Below, in pieces: positions 18,496 to 25,314 of a DNA stretch of 64,000 bases. Every line of letters begins with the position of its first letter. Within the stretch, counting starts at the first letter, position 1. The notes under the pieces were generated by a model. That model saw nothing but the letters and a program-made list of their open reading frames with translations. It did not search any database and was not told the origin of the DNA. Source of the DNA: Leucobacter soli (lineage in GTDB: Bacteria > Actinomycetota > Actinomycetes > Actinomycetales > Microbacteriaceae); contig NZ_CAJVAP010000002.1 of assembly GCF_910593785.1 (NCBI RefSeq), positions 1 to 64,000 on the forward strand. Reading direction: 5' to 3'. The translations under genes and the position numbers were made by a program.

Positions 18496-19701
18496 GTGGG
18501 ACTCATTCAGGCGGCGATCGGCGCGCTCGGCGGCACTCTGGCCGATCAGTGGAAGGACTTCTACACGATTCCCGACGGCCTCGCGCCGACGGCCGCCCTG
18601 TTCGCGGCGGTGCCCCGCGGCGAGAACGCGGGTCGGGGCTCGAACACCAAGGCCTCCGACGGTGTGATCACCAACGGCAGCAGGATCCTGGTCCCCGAGG
18701 GCTACGGGCTCGTGCTGATGCAGGACGGTGCGATCACCGGCTTCGCCGCAGAGGCCGGCGCCTACGAGTGGAACAGCGAGGCGCAGGACTCGCAGTCGAT
18801 CTTCGCCGGCAACGGCATCGTGAGCCCGCTCATCACGACCTCGTGGGAGCGCTTCAAGTTCGGCGGTCGCCCGGGCACACAGCAGCGCGCCTACTTCGTC
18901 ACGCTCAAGGAATTGCCGAACAACCGCTTCGGCACGCAGTCCGAGATCTATTGGGACGACGCGTACATGAACGCCCAGGTCGGCGCGGTCACCCGCGGCA
19001 CCTACACGCTGAAGGTCACCGACCCGATCCTCTTCATCAAGAACTTCGTGCCCGCGAAGTACCTCGAGCCCGGCCAGGTCTTCGACTTCACCGACCTCGA
19101 GAACGATGCCGCCTCGCAGCTCTTCAACGAGGTCGTCGGCTCTCTGGCCCCGGCCTTCTCGCTCTACACGAACGACCCGTCGAAGGGCAACCGGATCACC
19201 AAGATCCAGCAGGACTCCGTCGGGTTCGCTCAGAGCCTCTCGGCCGCCGTGGAGCAGAACTACCAGTGGTCCACTGTGAGGGGCCTGCTGATCGCGTCGA
19301 CCGCGATCGTCTCGATCGAGTACGACGAGACGACCCGCGAACTGCTGCGCAACGTGCAGCGCGCCGACGCGCTCGCGGGCGCACGCGGCAACTCGAACCT
19401 GCAGGCATCGGTCGCTGCGGGCTTCGAGGCGGCGGGCGATCAGGGCGCCGGCGGCCTGTTCGGGATGGGCATGGCCGCGGGCGCGACCGGACTCGGCGGA
19501 CTGCAGCAACCCGTGCCGGGCGTCGGCGCGCAGAGCGGGGCGCCCGCTGCGGCTCCCGCAGCTGCGGCCCCGGCCGCCGCGGCAGAGCCCGGTGCGGAGG
19601 ATCCGATGGCGAAGCTCGCGAAGTTCAAGGAGATGCTCGACGCGGGCCTCATCACGCAGGAGGACTACGACGCCGCCAAGGCGAAGGCCCTCGGCATCTG
19701 A
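18496..19701 (+). CDS. SPFH domain protein with C-terminal SHOCT motif (YdjI-like)
   Basis: A 401-residue cytoplasmic, membrane-associated protein. Residues about 1-290 match the SPFH/band-7-like fold of the group named after 'virion core protein' and Bacillus YdjI: GLIQAAIGALGGTLADQWKD at the start, then FVTLKELPNNRFGT and ALAGARGNSNLQ. An Ala/Pro linker follows (about 330-365), and the last ~35 residues are a SHOCT motif (KLAKFKEMLDAGLITQEDYD). SPFH proteins form large ring or cage assemblies at membranes. The GTG at 18496 is preferred because relatives begin with the same MGLIQAA-type sequence; ATG 18454 is in frame but adds a non-conserved stretch. The next gene begins 11 bp downstream. 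Confidence 0.88.
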   Translation: MGLIQAAIGALGGTLADQWKDFYTIPDGLAPTAALFAAVPRGENAGRGSNTKASDGVITNGSRILVPEGYGLVLMQDGAITGFAAEAGAYEWNSEAQDSQSIFAGNGIVSPLITTSWERFKFGGRPGTQQRAYFVTLKELPNNRFGTQSEIYWDDAYMNAQVGAVTRGTYTLKVTDPILFIKNFVPAKYLEPGQVFDFTDLENDAASQLFNEVVGSLAPAFSLYTNDPSKGNRITKIQQDSVGFAQSLSAAVEQNYQWSTVRGLLIASTAIVSIEYDETTRELLRNVQRADALAGARGNSNLQASVAAGFEAAGDQGAGGLFGMGMAAGATGLGGLQQPVPGVGAQSGAPAAAPAAAAPAAAAEPGAEDPMAKLAKFKEMLDAGLITQEDYDAAKAKALGI

Positions 19702-19712
19702 ACGGCCGACGG

Positions 19713-20945
19713 ATGAACGACTCCCCGGCGATGCCGCAGGGCGAACCGTCACCCGTGCCGGTCGAGCCCGCCGCGAGCACCGATCCGGTCGGCACCGAGA
19801 ACGAGCGTCTGCGGGACGGCGTCAACCGATGCCCGAAGTGCGGTTCGACCGAGATCCAGCTGCGCCCTGCGACCGGCATGCTCATCTGCCTCTTCTGCCG
19901 CCATGAGTGGGCGGAGTCGGCGATCGAGGGGCAGGTCTTCGCGGAGGCGCCGCTCTCCGAGCTGAGCGGCACGACGATCGGGAGCGGAGCCGCCGACATC
20001 GACGGCTCCGTCGACGACGTCGTGACGCTGAAGTGCGGGGGCTGCGGCTCCGAGGTCGTCGTGAACACCGCGCAGGCGATGTCGGCGCGCTGCCACTGGT
20101 GCCGGCACATCCTGACCATCAACGAGCAGGTGCCGAACGGCGCCGTGCCCGACGCGGTGCTGCCGTTCGCGCTGACCCATGAGCAGGCGGTCGCCGCGAT
20201 CCGCGCCTTCGCGGGGAAGCGGCGCATCTTCGCCAACCGGAGGTTCCTGCGGGAGTTCACGCCCGAGAACGTCGTCGGCGTGTACCTGCCCTACATGGTG
20301 GTCGACGGCAACGCCGGCGCCGACGTCTGGGGGCACGGCGAAGTGCTGGTGCGCACCTACACGCGCGGGAGCGGGGAGGACAAGGAGACCTTCTACGACG
20401 CCGACGTGTACCAGGTGCAGCGGCACGTCGATTTCACCGTCGACGATCTGACCATCGAGTCGTCGTCCGAGCGGGCCAACATGAACACCTTCGTCAACAC
20501 GAACAACGTGATCAACACGATCCTGCCGTTCGACACGAAGAACGCCGTGCGCTGGAACGCGGGCTATCTCACCGGGTTCACCTCGGAGAAGCGCGATCAG
20601 GACATCTCGGCGATCCAGCCCGTGCTCGAGCACCAGCTGCTCTCGATCGCGCGTTCGCAGGTCTCTCCGTCCGTCACGGGCTACAACCGCGGCGTGCGCT
20701 GGGAGCACGAGCGGCTCGAGGTGCGCGGCACGCGGTGGCTGTCGATGTACCTGCCGGTCTGGCTCTATTCCTACTACCACGAGGAGAAGGGCCGGGGCAT
20801 GGTCCACTACATCGCGGTGAACGGCCGCACGGGGGAGACGATGGGCAGCGTTCCGGTCTCGCAGGGGCGACTTCTCGCCGCAGCTTTCGCGACCGGAACG
20901 GTGGTCGAGGGCCTCGTGCTCGCGATTCTGGCGGCCACGGCATGA
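19713..20945 (+). CDS. Double zinc-ribbon, tail-anchored membrane protein (YdjG-like)
   Basis: A 410-residue protein with two CxxC...CxxC zinc ribbons: CPKC...CLFC (about residues 39-64) and CGGC...CHWC (about 107-134), as in TFIIB-type zinc-ribbon proteins. A long central domain contains many conserved aromatic positions (MYLPVWLYSYYHEEKGRG, then VHYIAVNGRTGETMG). The C-terminal ~25 residues form a single membrane segment (LAAAFATGTVVEGLVLAILA). In Bacillus subtilis the resembling YdjG acts with an SPFH protein (YdjI) and a membrane protein (YdjH) to bind PspA at the membrane; the neighbours here fit that trio. The ribosome site is weak, so coupling to the upstream gene is likely. Confidence 0.85.
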   Translation: MNDSPAMPQGEPSPVPVEPAASTDPVGTENERLRDGVNRCPKCGSTEIQLRPATGMLICLFCRHEWAESAIEGQVFAEAPLSELSGTTIGSGAADIDGSVDDVVTLKCGGCGSEVVVNTAQAMSARCHWCRHILTINEQVPNGAVPDAVLPFALTHEQAVAAIRAFAGKRRIFANRRFLREFTPENVVGVYLPYMVVDGNAGADVWGHGEVLVRTYTRGSGEDKETFYDADVYQVQRHVDFTVDDLTIESSSERANMNTFVNTNNVINTILPFDTKNAVRWNAGYLTGFTSEKRDQDISAIQPVLEHQLLSIARSQVSPSVTGYNRGVRWEHERLEVRGTRWLSMYLPVWLYSYYHEEKGRGMVHYIAVNGRTGETMGSVPVSQGRLLAAAFATGTVVEGLVLAILAATA

Positions 20946-21244
20946 TCGCGGCACTGCTCATCGGCCTGATCGACGCGGCCGGCGTCGTCGCCGCGACGGA
21001 CGACGGCGACCCGGGCTGGCTGCTGCTCGCCGGGCCGGCCGCCGGGATCGCCACGTACACGGCCCTGTACCGGTACTACCGCAACACCGACAAGTCGCAC
21101 GCCTTCGAGCACGAGACGATCATCGAGGCGCAGCCCGTCACCGGCAGTGACCAGAAGGTGGACGAGATTCGCGGGACGAAGCAGAAGTCGATCCAGGGGA
21201 ACAACGTCCGATCCCATCGGGAACGCGTGCAGCGGGTGCAATAG
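20942..21244 (+). CDS. Small membrane protein (100 aa) of the SPFH/zinc-ribbon set
   Basis: Two hydrophobic segments at the N terminus (MIAALLIGLIDAAGVVAA and WLLLAGPAAGIATYTALY) are followed by a ~50-residue soluble, charged tail (from YRYYRNTDKSHAFEHET on). The ATG overlaps the stop of the zinc-ribbon gene by four bases (ATGA), which ties its translation to that gene. I do not recognise a named family; by position it could play the role of Bacillus YdjH, although it is much shorter. It ends 5 bp from the convergent gene at 21250. Confidence 0.75.
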   Translation: MIAALLIGLIDAAGVVAATDDGDPGWLLLAGPAAGIATYTALYRYYRNTDKSHAFEHETIIEAQPVTGSDQKVDEIRGTKQKSIQGNNVRSHRERVQRVQ

Positions 21245-21249
21245 CGCGG

Positions 21250-22263
21250 CTACTCCGCAGGTTCCTCCGTCGACTCGTCCGCAGGCTCGTCCCCGGACGG
21301 TTCCTCGCCGCCGTTCAGCAGATCGTCGGCGAAATCGCTCGGCGGGGTCTGCTCCAGGTAGCTCGGATCGGGCAGCGCGAAGTCGTGCCCAGCGGCATTG
21401 CACTGGTTGATCTCCATCTGCACCTGCTTGGTGAGGCGCTCCATGCCGCCCGACGTATCGGCGGTGGCGTCGGAGACGGTGCCGGTGAGGATCTCGTCCT
21501 GCGTCGAGTTCTCGAGCGGCGACACCTCTGCGCAGAGGTGGTAGACGGATCCGCTGGCGACCCAGAAGACCTCGTCCTGACCGGTGATGCCGACCACGCG
21601 AGTGCGGTCCCAGTTCTGCTCGACCGTGTACTGCTCGACCGACGGCGGATTGAAGTCGACGCCGAGCGCGACGGCGATCACCAGCACCCCGATGCCGATG
21701 CCGCCGGCCCAGCCCTTCTGCTTCTTGTCCATGTCCTTGTTCAGGAAGATCAGGATGATGAGGGGCAGGAAGGCGAGGATCGGGATGATCGCGCCGAGCT
21801 GGTTCTGCACGAAGAAGCGGACCTTGTCCTTGCGGGACGCCGGGTCGAGTCGGTTCGCGCCCTTCCACAGGTAGCCCGCGATGATGCAGAGGATCGCGTT
21901 GATCACGAGGATGCCGATGATCCACCAGAACGCCCAGCCGGGGAACGAGACGACGGGGGAGCCGTCGGCGCCCTGCTGCACACCGCTGTTCCAGTCGAAC
22001 TGCTGGGCGATGCGCGTGCGCGCCGGCGTGTTCAGCAGCCCGAAGATCGCGAAGGCCTGCAGTGCGATCGCGACGAGCCACAGCACGCCCGCGATGATCC
22101 GCTTGGTCCGTGCCCTGCCCTTGGCCTCGGGCGTCGCCTTCCAGGTGCGATCCGCGGCTCCGTCGGCCCCGGGCTCCGCCGTCGACCGGCCCTCGGCGGC
22201 GGGCGCGGCGCGGACGACCTTCTTCCTCGGCTTCGATGCTGCGGGCTTCGACTCTTCGGTCAC
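21250..22263 (-). CDS. Four-helix membrane protein of unknown function
   Basis: A 337-residue protein with a Lys/Ala-rich cytoplasmic N terminus (about 55 residues) and four hydrophobic segments (about 57-77, 108-130, 155-175, 185-202). A ~90-residue soluble segment follows (DFNPPSVEQYTVEQNWDRTR, then VYHLCAEVSPLENSTQDEIL), ending in an acidic Glu/Pro tail. Two Cys residues in the soluble part may pair outside the cell. I do not recognise the family. The GTG start at 22263 has AAGGA upstream, and a TACACT hexamer on this strand (near 22335) could be the promoter. It converges with the SPFH/zinc-ribbon set. Confidence 0.75.
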   Translation of the reverse strand: MTEESKPAASKPRKKVVRAAPAAEGRSTAEPGADGAADRTWKATPEAKGRARTKRIIAGVLWLVAIALQAFAIFGLLNTPARTRIAQQFDWNSGVQQGADGSPVVSFPGWAFWWIIGILVINAILCIIAGYLWKGANRLDPASRKDKVRFFVQNQLGAIIPILAFLPLIILIFLNKDMDKKQKGWAGGIGIGVLVIAVALGVDFNPPSVEQYTVEQNWDRTRVVGITGQDEVFWVASGSVYHLCAEVSPLENSTQDEILTGTVSDATADTSGGMERLTKQVQMEINQCNAAGHDFALPDPSYLEQTPPSDFADDLLNGGEEPSGDEPADESTEEPAE

Positions 22264-22371
22264 GGTGATCCTTCCGGGGTGCAGGGCCGGGATTCCACTC
22301 GGCGGCTATGTCTCGGCCGAGGGGCGTCTGTGGAACTCAGTGTATCCCCCGGTTCCCCAGCCGCGCGTCGA

Positions 22372-22377
22372 TAAACT
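22372..22377 (+). promoter_or_regulatory. -10 hexamer TAAACT of a leaderless membrane-protein operon
   Basis: TAAACT ends 7 nt before the ATG at 22385, the leaderless spacing; no ribosome site is present. Confidence 0.5.
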
Positions 22378-22384
22378 GTGCCCC

Positions 22385-22960
22385 ATGCGCAACAAGCCTG
22401 AACGGGGGGCTCGCGAGAGCCGTCTCGCGAGCGGATGGACCGTCGAAGCCGGCCCCGGCGATGTCGACGCGGCGCTGGACGCCGCCGAGGCTCGCGCAGC
22501 GGTCGGCGGCGGATCGGGCCGCGGACTCCTCGGCGGATCCGGCACCGACGCCGGGAACGGCGCCGGGAACGATGCCGAGAACAGCGCAGCGAGCGCTGCC
22601 GTCGAGGCGGGGGCAGGGGCAGGATCCCTCGACTCGCAGGCGAAGGCGCAGCTCAGCGCCGGGATGCTGGTGCTCTTCGGTGTGATCGGCGGCCTCTACC
22701 TGCTGTACACGATCGTCTGGCTCAGCTGGGCCAAGTACTACTCGGACGCGAACGCTGCGATCGCCGAGGCCAGCGGTGTCGTCGGGTCCGTGTTCCAGCA
22801 GGTGCTCTTCTGGTTGGCGCCGTTCGCGCCGGTGCTCTGGTTCCTCTCCGTGCTGCTGCGGCTTCGCGGCGCCCGCACGCGCACGCTCCTGATCTGGCTC
22901 CTGGTCGGAGCGGTGGTGCTCGTACCGCTGCCCATGTTCGAGATGGGAGCGGCGTCGTGA
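22385..22960 (+). CDS. Membrane protein of unknown function (191 aa)
   Basis: The N-terminal half is low complexity, rich in Ala, Gly, Asp and Glu (GGGSGRGLLGGSGTDAGNG). Three hydrophobic segments follow (about 98-120, 138-157, 165-187), in the pattern GMLVLFGVIGGLYLLYTIVW and VFQQVLFWLAPFAPVLWFL. I do not recognise a family; similar small membrane proteins are common in Microbacteriaceae. The next gene overlaps its stop by four bases, so the two form a pair. Confidence 0.75.
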   Translation: MRNKPERGARESRLASGWTVEAGPGDVDAALDAAEARAAVGGGSGRGLLGGSGTDAGNGAGNDAENSAASAAVEAGAGAGSLDSQAKAQLSAGMLVLFGVIGGLYLLYTIVWLSWAKYYSDANAAIAEASGVVGSVFQQVLFWLAPFAPVLWFLSVLLRLRGARTRTLLIWLLVGAVVLVPLPMFEMGAAS

Positions 22961-23319
22961 CCGCGAACCCGGCCACCGCGGTGGCGCACCGCGGCCGCGC
23001 CGCCCGAATCGCGGCCTGGGCGTGGGGGATCGTGCTGATCCTGTGCTACGTGCTGGTGACGGTCAACGCGGTGGGCAATCTCACCGGCATGCACGGGATC
23101 GGCGAAGCGCTCGGCGGCGGGCTGAGCCGGGCCGGCTGGTTCTGGCTGATCCTCGGCATCGTGCTTCCCGTCGCGGCTCTCGCGATCGCGCTGCTGCTGG
23201 GGCGTGGACGCCGGGCCGGGGTGCGACTGCTGCTGCTGCTGGCGGGGATCGCGGTGATCTCGGCGTTCCAGTTCGAGATCCTGCTCCTGGTGCCGCAGTA
23301 CACCTATTTCGCGGCGTGA
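22957..23319 (+). CDS. Small membrane protein (120 aa), coupled to the preceding gene
   Basis: Three hydrophobic segments (about 18-40, 58-80, 88-106) fill most of the protein: AAWAWGIVLILCYVLVTVNA, GWFWLILGIVLPVAALAIAL and LLLLLAGIAVISAFQFEILL. The GTG start overlaps the upstream stop (GTGA), which indicates coupled translation with the 191-aa membrane protein; the two are likely partners. No family is recognised. Confidence 0.72.
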   Translation: MTANPATAVAHRGRAARIAAWAWGIVLILCYVLVTVNAVGNLTGMHGIGEALGGGLSRAGWFWLILGIVLPVAALAIALLLGRGRRAGVRLLLLLAGIAVISAFQFEILLLVPQYTYFAA

Positions 23320-23342
23320 CCTCGGGACCTCCGGCCAGGCGA

Positions 23343-23348
23343 TAGAAT
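23343..23348 (+). promoter_or_regulatory. -10 hexamer TAGAAT upstream of serA
   Basis: TAGAAT lies 60 nt before the TTG start of serA. A GTG follows it at the leaderless distance (6 nt, 23355) and opens a reading frame of four codons and a stop (ends 23369), so the message may begin with a minimal leader ORF. Confidence 0.5.
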
Positions 23349-23408
23349 GACCGGGTGGCTCGTCCATGAGCCCGCATCCTGCCCGCGCACCCCAGAAGGA
23401 TCACTCCG

Positions 23409-25001
23409 TTGCCTGCGCCCGTCGTGCTGATCGCCGAACAACTCTCGCCCGCCACCATCGCCGCACTCGGCCCCGACTTCGAGGTGGTGCACGTCGACGG
23501 CACCGACCGCGACGCACTGCGCGCCTCGCTCGCCGACGCCGATGCGATCCTCGTCCGCTCGGCCACCCAGGTCGACGCCGAAGCCATCGGCTGGGCGCCG
23601 AAGCTCAAGGTCATCGCCCGCGCGGGCGTCGGCCTCGACAACGTCGACATCAAGTCCGCCACGCAGGCGGGCGTCATGGTCGTCAACGCGCCCACGTCCA
23701 ACATCATCAGCGCCGCCGAGCTCACCGTCGCGCACATCCTCGGACTCGCCCGGCACCTGCAGCGCGCGCACGCCTCGCTGAGCGCGGGGGAGTGGAAGCG
23801 CTCGTCCTTCACCGGGACAGAACTGTTCGAGAAGACGATCGGCATCGTCGGCCTGGGCCGTATCGGCGCACTCGTCGCCGAGCGCCTGCGCGGCTTCGGC
23901 GTCGAGCTCATCGCCTACGACCCGTACATCACGGCTGCCCGCGCCGGCCAGCTCGACGTCGAACTGGTCGAGCTCGACGAACTGGTCGCCCGCGCCGACT
24001 TCCTCACCATCCACATGCCGCGCACCCCGGAGACGCTCGGCATGATCGGCGAGACCCAGCTGAAGGCCATGAAATCGACCGCCTACGTGGTGAACGTCGC
24101 CCGTGGCGGACTGATCGACGAGGCGGCGCTCTCCGCCGCGCTCGATGCGGGCGAGATCGCCGGCGCCGCGCTCGACGTGTTCATGCAGGAGCCCCCCGCC
24201 GACACCGTGCTCACGGGCAACGGGAGAGTGAACGTCACCCCGCACCTCGGCGCCTCGACCGACGAGGCGCAGGAGAAGGCGGGCGTGGCGGTCGCCAGGT
24301 CCGTGCGCCTCGCGCTCGCCGGCGAGCTCGTGCCCGACGCGGTGAACGTCGCGGGCGGCGCGATCGACGAGTACGTGAAGCCCGGCCTGCCGCTCACCGA
24401 GAAGCTGGGCCAGATCTTCGCGGGCCTCGCCGCGGCCCCCGTGGCGACGCTCGACGTCGAGGTGCACGGCGAGCTCAGCGAGTACAACGTCGAGGTGCTC
24501 AAGCTGGCCGCGCTCAAGGGCCTCTTCACCCAGGTCGTCAGCGACCCCGTTTCGTACGTGAACGCGCCGCTCCTCGCCGAGCAGCGCAACGTCGAGGTGC
24601 GCTTCAGCTCCGACACGGCAGCCGAGAGCTTCCGCAACGTCATCACGCTGCGCGGCGTGACCGAGGACGGCACGCGCGTCTCGGTCTCGGGCACGCTCAC
24701 CGGGCCGAAGCAGGTCGAGAAGGTCGTCGAGATCAACGGCTACGAGCTCGAGCTCCCCATCTCCGACCACCTGATCGTGTTCAGCTACACCGATCGGCCC
24801 GGCATCGTCGCGACCTACGGCGGGCTGCTCGGCGAGGCCGGCGTGAACATCGCCGGCCTCCAGATCGCGCGCGACGAGAAGAAGGGCACCGCGCTCTCGG
24901 TGCTCTCCGTCGACGGCGAGGTGCCGTCCGAGCTGATCGATCGGCTCGGCGAGGCGATCGGTGCGGAGATGCTCCGCGCGATCGATCTCGTCGTCGACTG
25001 A
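23409..25001 (+). CDS. serA: D-3-phosphoglycerate dehydrogenase, long form with ACT domain
   Basis: A 530-residue enzyme that oxidises 3-phosphoglycerate with NAD+, the first step of serine synthesis. The catalytic and NAD domains show ARAGVGLDNVDI, GIVGLGRIGALVAERL and the His/Glu/Arg region (NVARGGLIDEAAL, then TPHLGASTDEAQEKAG). Then come the intervening allosteric-substrate-binding domain (about 320-450) and a C-terminal ACT domain (FSYTDRPGIVATYGGLLGEA) that senses serine in relatives. The start is TTG at 23409, with AGAAGGA about 9 nt upstream; relatives begin at the same place. It is monocistronic, ending at a terminator. Confidence 0.96.
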   Translation: MPAPVVLIAEQLSPATIAALGPDFEVVHVDGTDRDALRASLADADAILVRSATQVDAEAIGWAPKLKVIARAGVGLDNVDIKSATQAGVMVVNAPTSNIISAAELTVAHILGLARHLQRAHASLSAGEWKRSSFTGTELFEKTIGIVGLGRIGALVAERLRGFGVELIAYDPYITAARAGQLDVELVELDELVARADFLTIHMPRTPETLGMIGETQLKAMKSTAYVVNVARGGLIDEAALSAALDAGEIAGAALDVFMQEPPADTVLTGNGRVNVTPHLGASTDEAQEKAGVAVARSVRLALAGELVPDAVNVAGGAIDEYVKPGLPLTEKLGQIFAGLAAAPVATLDVEVHGELSEYNVEVLKLAALKGLFTQVVSDPVSYVNAPLLAEQRNVEVRFSSDTAAESFRNVITLRGVTEDGTRVSVSGTLTGPKQVEKVVEINGYELELPISDHLIVFSYTDRPGIVATYGGLLGEAGVNIAGLQIARDEKKGTALSVLSVDGEVPSELIDRLGEAIGAEMLRAIDLVVD

Positions 25002-25036
25002 TCGATCGCCGTCCGATCGGGCGCGATTCCCGGCGC

Positions 25037-25072
25037 CGTCGATACCCCGCCGCGCGCGGGGCATCGACGTTT
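25037..25072 (+). terminator. Terminator after serA
   Basis: CGTCGAT-A-CCCCGC (25037-25050) pairs with GCGGGG-C-ATCGACG (25056-25069), with one mismatch and a 5-nt loop, followed by TTT. It lies 35 bp past the serA stop. Confidence 0.75.
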
Positions 25073-25314
25073 CCGGGATTTCGCGGGATCCGATGGTATC
25101 CTTGGCGTGTCGTGCTGCGCCCATCCGGTGCGGTACGGCATCAACGATGAATCGAGCACGTCGGTCGGCGGGCTGGTATTCGGTGGTGGATTCCCCTGCG
25201 CGCTCCACCGCGCAGGGTGATCCTCTACTGAACATCAGCACCCGCGATCGCCTGTGGCCGACGCTTCGGCGTTCCGGGCTGCCCGCCGCGTGCTCACGTA
25301 TGTGAGGAGTACCC
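25073..25314 (+). promoter_or_regulatory. Promoter and long leader of pnp
   Basis: The serA-pnp gap of 313 bp holds no gene I can support; in particular rpsO, the usual neighbour of pnp, is absent. After the serA terminator, the extended -10-like TGGTATCCT ends at 25102 and would give a leader of about 205 nt. That leader contains an 8-bp hairpin (25195-25202 with 25209-25216, 6-nt loop). Long structured pnp leaders are autoregulatory in enterobacteria; whether this one is so is inference. Confidence 0.5.
25195..25216 (+). other. Hairpin in the pnp leader
   Basis: CCTGCGCG and CGCGCAGG form a perfect 8-bp stem with loop CTCCAC, about 100 nt before the pnp start. Confidence 0.5.

Noticed and set aside
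25002-25314. A hidden rpsO gene before pnp
   Set aside because: No frame in this gap resembles ribosomal protein S15; the longest one is Arg/Ser-rich and overlaps serA.
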